DNA from: Zantedeschia hybrid cultivar
Lineage: Eukaryota; Streptophyta; Magnoliopsida; Alismatales; Araceae
Length of the DNA stretch: 64,000 nt
Assembly: GCA_030544215.1 (NCBI GenBank)
Contig: JARZZO010000004.1
Span: forward strand, 47,047,980 to 47,111,979
Reading direction: 5' to 3'
Shown here: positions 24,902 to 35,599 of the stretch, one piece after another
Position numbering within the stretch: position 1 is the first letter of the stretch
Layout of the letters: every line of letters begins with the position of its first letter
The notes under the pieces: generated by a model
Databases searched by the model: none
Told to the model about the DNA's origin: nothing
Seen by the model: the letters and a program-made list of their open reading frames with translations, nothing else
Program-made: the position numbers and the translations under genes

Positions 24902-25446
24902 ATGATTGAGAGGGTCCAGTGTGGTTGGCCCATTACTTAAGTAGGTTGATCCATAAAGAGACGGCTTGACTTCTTGCCAGGACGATTGGACCTTTCAGCC
25001 AGCGGATCCGTGCGCCTAGGCTCCAACTAAAAGTCCTCTGATCCGAAACGGACTCCAACGTCCTACGGACGCAGGAAGACTTTCTACCGAAAGAAATTCT
25101 TCCGAATCAACTTCTAAGCCTCAGATAAAGTAAACTAGAGTCAGATAAGGAAAGTTAGAGTCGTATCCCACCTGAGGATCAGACCGGACTCTTCCGATAC
25201 GTTCTCCGATCGGATTCCATGATCACCTCATATCCGTCCTTATAAAAGGGACCTTCCGGTACCCTCCAAAGATATGTCCTACAGTCCGAGTTTTCACTCT
25301 TTCTCTTCACTCGTGCGTATTCTAACTTAAACATTGGAGGGGGTTCTTCGAGTCGCAATGAAGGTCTCCTTTGACCTAGTGTCTATCTTACAGGATCACG
25401 GGGAATTTCCTGAGATTGGGAGAGTCTTATTCGTCTGATCCTCTGG
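24902..25446 (+). mobile_element. Probable solo LTR of a gypsy-type element
   Basis: A TGATTGAG... to ...GGCCTAACA block, richer in G and C than its surroundings, with a TATAAAAGGG box (25241) followed by CT-rich leader-like sequence and CATTGGAGGGGG, a phrase typical of gypsy U5 regions. No internal domains flank it. No 5-bp target duplication could be matched, so the exact ends are uncertain. Confidence 0.45.
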
Positions 25447-28350
25447 CCTAACAATAGTAAAAATAAAAATTATCTTTTGAAATTTATGAAACTATTTTCA
25501 GCTGCTATAGTAAAAGACATTTTGTCTCATCCTGTAGATGCCGAAATTAAGAAAATGAAAATTGAACCGAATTAAAATTTTCATTGCCTATTCGAATTAC
25601 CAAACAAGTTTAGTGTTATACTTTTCTGAAAAAAGGAAAAAAATCTTTCATATAACCTGTTTTATATAAAACTAAAGGAGCCCTCAATCTTCCTTCACCT
25701 TAATTGCAGCATGGCCAAACTTGCTCCACATCTACATCAAATTTTGTGGCAGAGGATTCCATTGCCCCTTCTTGAAATGCGTGGAGCATTAAGGGTGGTC
25801 GACCGGCCGACGTCCGCGGCGGTCCTGATCATTGGAACGATCATGAGGTCCAGTTGGAAGTGAGGGTGTTGGAAGCTTGTTCAGATACCTCATGTGACTT
25901 TTACTTCTGAGGGGTATGGAATTTTCACCGCCTTACATGTTCCACCACCGCATGTTAAGTTTCACATCAGTTTTACATGGATAAAATTATAAATTTATAA
26001 AAGATTATCCTTGGTAATATTTATTATCAATTAATTTTGAGTCAGCTATTCTAACATGATATCAATTTTTTTTTCTTCCGTCATAGTCCAGACGTCTGGG
26101 CGTTAAGGACGAAGTTGGAGACGAAAACAAAAATGACATTTTTAACTTCCGTTTTTTATAAGATCTATTGGAGGTGAAAATAGAGACAAAAGTCATTATT
26201 TTTGCTTATGCATCTATTTTCGTTTTTAAATTAGAAATCGAAAAATAAAAACAGAAGTAAATGGAAGTTTCCATTATCATTGTCGCTGCGCCGGGAAACT
26301 ATTTAAAATCACTGTTAAATATTTACTTTCCGATAAACTTTCTTCTAGTAATTAGAAAATTTAAATTTACAAAATTTTAATATATATGAAAATTAACAAT
26401 CTACGAATGTTGAAATTTGAAATCTACTTTATCTATGAATATAAATCTACATATAAATATATCCAAACACGTGCCATAAAATCATATTATATTTTTAAAA
26501 CATTTCCAACTTCTTATTGTAGCCTTACTTTTATCAAATTATTAAGAGATATTCTTACTCTTGGATATGATAAATATTTATCTAATGAGTAATTTTTATC
26601 TTATATATATACATGATAAAATGGAAACGGGATTAGCGGATGCGGAAATGAGTGTTTAATTTTTACTTTACTTCCGACTTCTATAATTATCGGAAAACTT
26701 AACGAGTTGTCTTTAACTGATTCATGTCTACGAATAAAAATGGAAACGAAACTGACAATCGAACTTTGGATACCCATTGACAACAATAATAGATGTAGGT
26801 CCCTCTCAATCGAAGTTTGGATACCCAGAAGAAAACAAACTTCGTTGTCTTTTGAAATTTACATCTAGATTTGAATAAGTTAAAAGATGCCACTGAAAAT
26901 TATGGTGTTTTTCAAGAAAAGTCAAGCCCGGAATAATAGATGTGGACCTCAAAAGAGGTCCCTCTCACTATGTAAGATAAAGACAAAACTGGTTGCTCTG
27001 CTTTTTGATCTCGTTAATCAAGATCCTACTGAAGCAAGTAACATGGGGAGGTGGTGAAGTAAGACTTATATTTAAGAACACGAACATGCAACAGGAATTC
27101 TAACTATTGATGAATTTGGATTGGGAAAGATTGACAATAATTTGATGCACGTTCTCGTTTAATTTTAGATTGAAATGTCCCAGTTTGGGTTGACGTGAAC
27201 CGAATTTACTAAATATCTGCAAGATTATTGATCATTATAATGTGTAATGATCATTTTATGTGCATATACCATCATGGTGCTTAATTGGATGCAATGTGGG
27301 TCAGGATCAATTCAGACGAATCCGAATTATTAGCTTCAAAATTTCAGGTAAGTTCAGATCACCGACCTATAAATACCTTACTCAGACATGTCCACTTCAG
27401 ACTAGATTTATATACTACAAAATCCTAAACATGCACATTTTTAATATGCACGATGCATGTAATATTATGCACCTTTTATAGGATTGGGATCACCGAACCC
27501 CCATGGTCATCACGGATGCATGGAGGCCATGCATGCATGTGTAGTGGCTTCAAATCATTGAGAATTCTAAGAGGAGAATTGGAGAGGAAGAGAAAAAGAA
27601 AACGATATGCCATGTTGGGCGTGTGCCCAACGTGGCGGTGCCTCATAGGCGCTTCACCAAGGCGAAACATTTCCAGCAAAGTTACTAATGTTGTCTCCTT
27701 ACAAAAGTTGAACGATTTTATTTATTTTATTTTTATCTATTTTGTTGAATTTTTCCTTCTGTTGCATGAATATTATATACCAATCTAATTGTCAAAGAAA
27801 AAAATATTTATTTCAATATAATTAGCTTTGAAATAGTACGTCAAGATAAACAATTTAATTATCAAAGAAAGCGTTTGGTAAACACGTAGAAGACGAATTC
27901 TCAGGCTGTCGAGCACTGTGCACGGTGCTCTATCCATGGAAGCAACTCTCCCTTCCCACCCAAAATGCTCTCCCCCATCACTGCTACAGTAGGGAAAGAG
28001 AGAAGGTACACTAGATCTTATGGTAATAGACAAATGGAGACTTAAAAATAAGATTTTTTTAATCTTTAAAATTTTTGAGCCAATGAGATTAATAGAGTGC
28101 AAATAATGACAAAAAGTTAAGTACAGGAGCCAGACAAGACAGCATCCCACTCGAAATGCTGTCAGGGAATGGAGGAGTTTCGTGCGCTCTTTGCTGACTG
28201 TATAACAGGCTCAGGATGGTGGGAACTTTTCCGCTTCTCCTGTGTCTTTTAATTCGTTTTTGTTTTTGTTTTTTTTACAATCTTTATTTTAAGATGAGAT
28301 AATACAATGCCGGTTTTGGTGGCCTTCCAGTTCGGTAATTTTTTTTCAAA
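25447..28350. other. Intergenic, nothing recognised
   Basis: AT-rich sequence of about 2.9 kb. Short frames (for example 26386-26592, 27260-27788) show no protein motif. Confidence 0.45.
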
Positions 28351-28355
28351 TAATC

Positions 28356-28687
28356 TCATTCCATTCTAGTTCGGTAAATTTTTTTTTTAACGTAGCTCGT
28401 ATGGCTAAGCTATCAGAGAACAGAAGAATAAGAGTAAATATGAAGAGAATAAACTTAATTTTGCTTTGACAAGCAGAATAACTTATACCGATACAGAATT
28501 ATGTATTAAAAAAATAAGGAGAATAAGATACAGAATTATGTATTAGAAAAATAAGGAGAATAAATTATCTCACTTTAGACTTAAGAATTATTTATTCTTC
28601 TTATTCTTTCAGCGAACCTCACGAAATTATTAAACCAAAACATCCTTATACTAAGGGAAGAGATCCGGATTTGAAACTCGGCCAAAC
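28356..28687. repeat. Left copy of the duplicated flank of the copia element
   Basis: From CATTCCATTCTAGTTCGG to GATTTGAAACTCGGCCAAAC this segment is repeated at 30822-31392, where a MITE splits it. It is itself a diverged relative of that MITE family. The copia fragment starts immediately afterwards. Confidence 0.75.
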
Positions 28688-28704
28688 TCTCATTCAGAAT
28701 AGTC

Positions 28705-30057
28705 ATGGTCTTGGTAGCTCATTTTGATCTGGAGTTACATCAGATGGATGTGAAAACGATTTTTCTCAATGGGGACCTAGATAAAGAAATGTATATAGAG
28801 CAACCTCAAAGATTTCGTGTTGAAGGGAAAGAATACTTGATATGCAAATTAAGGAAATCTATATACGGACTTAAGCAAGTCTCATGCCAATGATTCATAA
28901 AGTTTAATGAAATCATACTGTTCTTTGGGTTTAAGGAAAGTATTATTGACGAATGTTTGTACCTAAAGATCAGTGGGAGTAGTTTCATTGTCTTGCTTTT
29001 GTATGTGGATGACATCTTTCTTGCCAGCAGTGATCTTGATTTATTGTACGAAACCAAAGTTTTCCTTTCTAAGAACTTTGAGATGAAAAATATGGGTGAT
29101 GCCTACTATGTTTTGGGCATTGACATCACTAGAGATAGACTCTCGGGCACTCTTGGTCTCTCTCAGAAGACTTACATCTCAAAGGTCTTGAAAGGGTTCA
29201 ACATGCAGTCCTGCGCACCCTATAAAGTATCCATTGTAAAAGGTGATAAATTCAGTGAATTACAGTGTCCCAGGAACGACTCGGAAAGGAAGCAGATGGA
29301 GCCCATCCCATATGCTTCAGCCGTTGGGAGCTTGATGTACCTTCAGACTTGTACACGTCCAGATATAACTTTTGCCGTGGGTATGCTCAGCAGGTACCAG
29401 AGCAACTTAGACATGGATCATTGGAAAGCTGCCAAGAAAGTCATGCGGTATCTTAAAGGCACATTAGATTCCATGCTCATTTACAGAAGGTCAGATCAGT
29501 TAGAGGTCGTTACCTATTCTGATGCTGATTTTGACGGCTGTCTTGATTCGAGGAAGTCCACTACATGATACATTTTTCTCCTAGTAGGAGGAGCTATCAC
29601 TTGGTGCAGTGAGAAGCAGAGTATTACAGTGGCTTCCACGATGGCAGCCGAGTTCATTACTTGTTTTGAGGCTAGTGCACAGGCCATCCAGTTGCGGAAT
29701 CTGCTCACGGGTCTATCATTTATTGATTTCGCCTCTAGACCTATCATGATATATTGTGACAATTCCGCTACGGTTTTCTTCTCTAAGAACAATAAGGCGT
29801 CCAAAGGTGGTAGAGCCTTAGACATTAAGTATTTTGCTCTTAGAGACAGAGTGAAGAATCAAGAAGTGACTATAGAACATATTGGGACGGATCTTATGGT
29901 TGCTGACTCACTCACGAAAGGACTACCTGATAGCACTTTTTGTAGTCAAGTGATTCGGATGGGTTTTGTCAGTTCTCTCGATATGTTGTGGTTCTTCTAT
30001 TACTTTCTGCCTTTTCCATTTTGTTTTGTATACATGTTGGTTATGAATTATGGATGA
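28705..30057 (+). pseudogene. Copia reverse transcriptase/RNase H fragment
   Basis: One reading frame runs the whole way with only two stop codons (about 28891 and 29566). It contains the end of the reverse transcriptase (HQMDVKTIFLNGDLDKEMY, SIYGLKQ, LLLYVDDIFLAS with the catalytic YVDD), the connection CTRPDITFAVGMLSRY, and a RNase H domain (YSDADFDGC, CDNSATVFFSKN, HIGTDLMVADSLTKGL). The low number of stops suggests a fairly recent insertion. It cannot transpose by itself because its 5' half is gone. Confidence 0.88.
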
Positions 30058-30429
30058 CAGATTATATGCTTAAGTGGTGACCAATGGATAAACATTATGT
30101 TTGAGTTTATCTACAGTTCTATTTTTGGTGTTCAATTATAGTAAGTTGGTGGCATTGTGGTACATAGAAGGAGGTATGTAATTGAATGCATTTGCCGCCA
30201 TGACTCATGTCATTTGATTTACTGTTCTTGAATCTTTAAAATTCCGTTAATTGGAATGGTGTGTAGTTTTGTTTTATCGTGGGCGCGCATACTGTGGTTC
30301 TCTCTTTAGGTGCATGCTTGTGATGTCAAATCTTCGAGAGTCCTTTTGAAACTATATATATTTATACTATAAGTATGTTTTCAAAGGAAGATTTGATGTG
30401 CTTAAGACAAGTTGGACCAAGTGGGAGAA

Positions 30430-30820
30430 TGTTGGATTTTACCCAATATTAGTGGTCCACTTGTATTACTGGGCTGCACACTTGCACACCATTAAGCATC
30501 CAATTAATGGAATAGGTTATTGGGCTTAACCCATTAGGTGCCCAATGAGGATCCTGTAATGGGTAGGATCCTGTTAGTAGTTAAAACGGGACTGGTCCCT
30601 CCTCTCTATAAAAGAAGCCTGTGACTCCCCATTAGGTCATACGCATCAAGACAAATAGAGAGAGGAAACCAGTGGAGACAGTGCCAGGGCTACACCGTCT
30701 CCTCGTCCGGGGTTCGTGTGTTCTTGTTCGAGGTTCGCTGCGCGTGGGGATCGACTCCGGCATCGTCTTCCTCTGCGCTAGGGATGACTTCCGCTTCAGG
30801 TATTCCTAAAATCCCTAACA
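30430..30820 (+). repeat. 3' LTR of the copia element
   Basis: TG...CA-bounded, preceded by a purine-rich tract, with CTATAAAAG in the middle and a leader-like GC-rich part afterwards. No 5' partner was found. Confidence 0.75.
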
Positions 30821-30821
30821 G

Positions 30822-31392
30822 TCATTCCATTCTAGTTCGGTAATTTTTTTTTAAACGTAGCTCATATGGCTAAGCTATCAGAGAATAGAAGAATAAGAGT
30901 AAATAGGAAGAGAATAAACTTAATTTGCTTTGACAAGCATAATAACTTATACCGAGGGCCACTTTGATTGGAGAATAGGAGAAGAATAAGGAAGAATAAA
31001 AGGAGAATAAGCTTAATTTAGCTTTGACAAGCGGAATGGCATATACTGGTGCAGAATAGCTTATTCGGAGAATAAGGAAAATAAACAATTCGACTCTAGA
31101 CCCAAGAATTACTTATCCTTCTTATTCTGCCAATGGGTCCCACAGAATTATCAAAGCTAAGCACCCCTTATTCTAGTATACGCTATTCCGGATAAATAAT
31201 CCCAGAATAACCTATTCTGCAATCAAATTGAGGCCTAGAATTATGTATTCGAAAAATAAGGAGAATAAATTATCTCACTTTAGACCTAAGAATTATTTAT
31301 TCTTCTTATTCTTTCAACAGACCTCACGAAATTATCAAACCAAAACATCCTTATACGAAGGGAAGAGATCCGGATTTGAAACTCGGCCAAAC
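30822..31392. repeat. Right copy of the duplicated flank, split by a MITE
   Basis: Matches 28356-28687 up to CTTATACCGA (30955) and again from AGAATTATGTATT (31237) to CTCGGCCAAAC (31392). The intervening 281 bp is a MITE. Beyond 31392 the two copies diverge at once. Confidence 0.75.
30956..31236. mobile_element. MITE, copy 2 of the CCACTTTGATT family
   Basis: Starts GGGCCACTTTGATTGGAG and ends GCAATCAAATTGAGGCCT, so the ends are imperfect inverted repeats. It is nearly identical in layout to 31639-31915 and inserted in the right flank copy. About 281 bp, non-coding. Superfamily uncertain (PIF/Harbinger-like or hAT-like). Confidence 0.7.
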
Positions 31393-31638
31393 GCACCGAA
31401 ATAATGGCAGAGAAGAAAAAAGTCACCTGCAAGAAACTCACACAGGGTCGAATCCGAGGTCTCCCCGTCACAAGTGAAGAGCGGCGTCCACCGCGCTATG
31501 CACACAGGACGAATTAAACCTGAAACTTACCTTTATGTTTGGGACCCAGAGAAATGTTCTGGTCATGGAAGCAACTATCGCGGAATTTTTCAACACGTCC
31601 GCATCAAATCCATGCAAAGGACCAGCATATCTGAAAGA

Positions 31639-31915
31639 CGCCACTTTGATTGGAGAATAGGAGAAGAATAAGGGAGAATAAGAGGAGAATAAGCTTAATT
31701 TAGCTTTGACAAGCGGAATGGCTTATACCGGTGAAGAATAACCTATTCGGAGAATAAAGGGAATAAGAAATTCGACTCTAGACCCAAGAATTGCTTATCC
31801 TTCTTATTCCGCCAGTGGGTTCCACAGAACTATCAAAGCTAAGCACTCTTTATTCTAGTATACGCTATTCCGGATAAGTAATTATGAATAACCTATTCTG
31901 CAAACAAATTGGGGA
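31639..31915. mobile_element. MITE, copy 3 of the CCACTTTGATT family
   Basis: Starts GCCACTTTGATTGGAGAATA and ends CCTATTCTGCAAACAAATTG. The interior matches copy 2 closely (GAATAAGCTTAATTTAGC, ATTCGACTCTAGACCCAAGA). About 277 bp, non-coding. Confidence 0.7.
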
Positions 31916-32090
31916 TAGCCACAGGTCTTCCATAGAAACATATCGAAAGAAGATTCGGTTGGAAGCATTCAGAGGATTCTTTTGGCTGTTTGCGTGGTGG
32001 CTTGATGCCATCAGACATTCGAGAACTGCAGCAACCTACTCCGTGATCTCCTTAGGTAAATGCGACGACGTTCAAGATGCAGGCAAAAAT

Positions 32091-32403
32091 GAACCAGCTG
32101 TCTAGGGTAGTTGGTTCATCACCTTCCTTCCCAATGGGAGGTCTCAGATTCGAACCTGATTGGAGCCTAAAAATCTGCAGTCATTAAGTCTTGGTGTTGT
32201 TGGGATTTTTATCTCCTGGTCTGTGGGATTACTTCTCTAGAAATCAGACGGATCTAGAATTGTCGCCTAATTAGGCGGACCCATTGACCTGATTGGAATT
32301 ATCTCTAATTCTGAAGGAATATCTCGGATTCCAAATTGAAACCTCGGTCGCTTGTAAATAGTTGTACATACTTGGCCATTGGGCCACATTCAAAAAAAAA
32401 AAA
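32091..32403 (+). mobile_element. tRNA-derived SINE with target-site duplications
   Basis: It has an A-box-like TAGGGTAGTTGG at 32103, a B-box-like AGATTCGAACC at 32147, a tRNA-unrelated body and a terminal poly(A) of about 14. It is bounded by near-identical 15-16 bp duplications: AGATGCAGGCAAAAAT (32075-32090) and AGATGCATGCAAAAT (32404-32418). Its body matches the inverted copy at 1-283. Transcription would be by RNA polymerase III, with mobilisation by a LINE. Confidence 0.82.
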
Positions 32404-32418
32404 AGATGCATGCAAAAT

Positions 32419-33439
32419 TCTTTTGCTCTAGATTGGCCTATTGATTAGTTGATATTTTTTTGAAATTGGATTCCTCAGTGTAGCAACTGACTGAACTCGG
32501 GTTTAAGTTTCGCGGAAGGAGGTTTTTTGCAAACATCCTTGTAGTGTATTGATCCGGTTCAATCAGTAAGTGTATTGAGGGAAGTGAATTTCTATTTTTT
32601 TTTCAATTTTATGTCTATAATATACTGAATCTATGAAATTTTGTTGTCCTCTGATGTAAAGATAAAACGAGAAGTTCCTAAAAAGTCTAACCCGCCCGGG
32701 AATTGAATCTGCACGTAATAAGAAGGTCCATCTCACGGCGTAAATCAGACAAAAATGACTGCTCTACCTCTGGATCAAAACAGACTCGAATTAAAAGTTT
32801 GGGCTGGCTGAGCTTGTCATGAATCTGATGCACATTTTTCAATTTCAGGCTGGTGGTTGTCTTTCTTATCCTTTGGAACTGTGTACCTTGCTTTCTCTTT
32901 CTAGGTTGTGGTACAGTTGTTGGACATTGTCCTGCATGGGGCATTTCAGCAGGCCATGGGCTTTCCTTACTTTGAATGGGTTTTTTGCTACAAGAAGCAT
33001 CTTGTACCTATTTTAGTGGAATTTGATTTTCATTTCAAAAAAAAAAAAGGGAAAATCAAGCTGAATTACCTTAGTTGAATAGGCAATGAATAGTAGTTTT
33101 ATTCTTCCTAAATTAGAATTGTCATACCCATATAAATACTGAACAATCATTTCAATAGAAATATCTCCAAATGGGTGAAAATTTATCATGACAAAGATTT
33201 GAACCCTTCTCATGTGGAAAAGATTGTACATATTTGACCAACTATATTTACTGAAGGAGAAGAACTTTACCCAACCCAAAAAGCTAGTGGACCAGCCCAA
33301 TAATTTCGCCTGTAAACCATCGAATGCATCTCTAAGGAGACCCACATCCCGCCAAAACAAGCTAGTGCCATTTTGTTTGGGCCCTAGCCTAGACTCAACC
33401 TAAGAGTGGCCCCAGAACTAGGCCCCCTAATAACCTTAA
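32419..33439. other. Intergenic, nothing recognised
   Basis: Mixed AT-rich sequence with a poly(A)-like tract at about 33036-33048, which might mark another old retroposon. No gene motif. Confidence 0.4.
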
Positions 33440-34714
33440 TGTTGAGAATGGAGGCAGCAGGGGTTGAAGCCGCTCCCTAACAGAACATCCGAACCAACTC
33501 GATCAGGTTAATGGCCTACCTCGCTTGGAAACCAACCCGGTTTGGAAGACTTTGACCCCCTCAGCTTAGCCCGACCGCGGCTTGGGATGGATCAAGATGA
33601 GTCTAGGAATCCATCCCAAGTTCGGCCTTCCTAAGATGGTCCTTTCTGATTCGAGGATGCTCCCCAAATCCATGTTTCCTAAACGGGATTGGTTTATCAA
33701 GAGGCTCCATGCAACTATATAAAGACCTCTAATTCGACCTCGCTAGTTACGCTTTGATCTGCCTAAGCTCCCTCTGCTTTCTTCCAAACCCCCAACCTTC
33801 TGACTTAGGCATTAGAGGGGGATCCCCCATATTATCACTGGGGGCCCTTAACGGTGTTTTTCTTTGCAGGAATAGCTGATTCCCGACCTTTCAATCATAG
33901 GCATAAAACTGTGATCGTGGTGGACGAGATTTCGACCATCATCTTTTAGGACCGTCTGTAGGAAACTGATTTGAGAAGCCATTGCTAGAAAACACCATAC
34001 CATGGTGCCCGGGCAGGATGATGCCACCCGAGGCAGCCGCAACTGACCCACTCCAAACAGACAAATCATCTGCGCTATTCAGGAAGATGATAGCAAAAGG
34101 AAGGACACCCACACTTTAGAAGCTGAAAATACCAGTCAGGACACTACAACAAAGTTGTTCTATACTTACAGATGACACTTACGGTTTTGTTAAGTGTTAA
34201 TATAAAGAGTGATTTCTTACGGTTTATTAAGTTTTAGTTACATAATATTAAACCGTAAGTATGTGTCGGTAAGTAAAATATATATTTTATTTGTTTAAAA
34301 ATAAAACTCCGTAAGTATTTGCCCGCCAAACCAAAAAACTATCGCGCTACCAAAAACCCCCAAATAATATTCACCCCCCCCCCCCCATCCTCAAAAGAAG
34401 GCCTTCACCCCCAAAACCCAAAAAAAAAACCCTTGAAGCACCACGACGCTCAAAGCACTGCGCGCGGCCGGCCCCAAGGGATGCCCAACTGCCGATGTCT
34501 TCCCCGGCGCTTGATCTCCGACCGCCATTGTCTTCTTCGGCTGCACCAAGGAATATTTCTAGGTTTGTATTGCTGCACGTTCCCTTTCGTTCTGTGTTCT
34601 TTGTTCCCGTTTTATTTCTAGTTTCCTTTGAGATCTCCCCCCTCCTCCAGGTGCGATTCCACTCTCTCTCCCTCCACACCCTCCACCTCCTCCACTCCCC
34701 CTTCCCTCTTTGGA

Positions 34715-34885
34715 AATATTCTTGTTCGAGGAAGAATGTGCCACCACGGTTGGGTGGCTGCGGCAGGTGGTGGACGCCATGGCCGTGGAGATGAACGCCG
34801 GCTTGGCGTCTGACGGCGGCAGCAAGCTTTAGATGCTTCTCACCTTTGTCGACCGCCTCCCCGAAGGGTGTGACGTCACTCTCTC
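34715..34885 (+). pseudogene. Captured hexokinase exon 1 fragment
   Basis: One frame reads EEECATTVGWLRQVVDAMAV, followed by EMNAGLASDGGSKL, a TAG stop (34830-34832) where the family has lysine, then MLLTFVDRLPEG. This is the conserved N-terminal region of plant hexokinases just before the phosphate-binding LDLGGTNFR block, which is absent here. It lies inside the CACTA element, so it is a transduplicated fragment of a host gene. No promoter was identified. Confidence 0.85.
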
Positions 34886-35441
34886 TCTACCCCTGTTTTA
34901 ATATTTCTCTTTAGATTCTGATCAGTTAAGGAGGGTGAAGTGGAGGTACCGGGTAGATTCAAAACCTCCTCTTCTTTTGGTTTTTGGTGTATCCAGTAGG
35001 TTTCTTATGTAAATAAGTTCTTTTTCCTTGTCCCCTAACTGTTGTTTTCATTTGCTGCGTAAACTTTTCATGTTGGGTCCTGGGATTTGCCTATAGAGTT
35101 TGGATGAGCGATCGATGGATTACTGGCTTTCTATTTGGTTTTTTGCTTTTTTCCCCTCATTCTAGGAAGGGGAGCTATGATTAATTTTGTTTTGTTTATG
35201 ATGGGATTTTAATCCAAAACTTATTCCAAGTGAAAAAGAAAGTTACATATTCTTTTAGGAAGTGAAAGGTAGGAATTATATTTATTTTTGTTAGGTTTTT
35301 TATCTGGCATTTTCATGAAATAATTATATAATTTTCATTGGCTTATGGCATCTCTCTTACTGGGTTGCAAGTGTTAGCATACTAGGTTATTATGGGAAGT
35401 TGGTATCACTAAAAAAATTTCTTGAAATTTTTATATTGCAG

Positions 35442-35580
35442 GACCTGTTTGATTTCATTGCAATGACATTAAAACACTTTGTTGAAACTGAAGGAAATAG
35501 CCATGTAAGGGATCTTGGGTTTACATTCTCATTTCCTACAAGACAAAGATCCATTTCATCAGGTATTCTCCATGATCTTT
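35442..35580 (+). pseudogene. Captured hexokinase internal exon fragment
   Basis: After an intron-like acceptor (TTTATATTGCAG) the frame reads DLFDFIAMTLKHFVETEG, then RDLGFTFSFPTRQRSISSG, the conserved ELFDFIA...ELGFTFSFP...TSISSGTL segment of plant hexokinase. A short deletion removes the residues normally between EG and R-LGFTFSFP. The reading frame and the acceptor are retained, so genomic DNA with introns was captured, not a cDNA. The exon that should lie between this and 34715-34885 was not found. Confidence 0.88.
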
Positions 35581-35599
35581 TTGTGATAAGGTGGACTTA

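Larger units (their letters stand above)
28690..30820 (+). mobile_element. 5'-truncated Ty1/copia element with 3' LTR
   Basis: The element retains the C-terminal part of pol, a short untranslated stretch, a purine-rich AAGTGGGAGAA tract and a 391-bp LTR (30430-30820, TGTTGG...CTAACA) containing TATAAAA at about 30606. The 5' LTR, gag, protease, integrase and the start of reverse transcriptase are missing. Plus-strand orientation. Confidence 0.85.

Noticed and set aside
34371..34825. Glycine/arginine-rich minus-strand frames in the CACTA element
   Set aside because: They lie opposite the captured GC-rich leader and hexokinase fragment and show no known domain.
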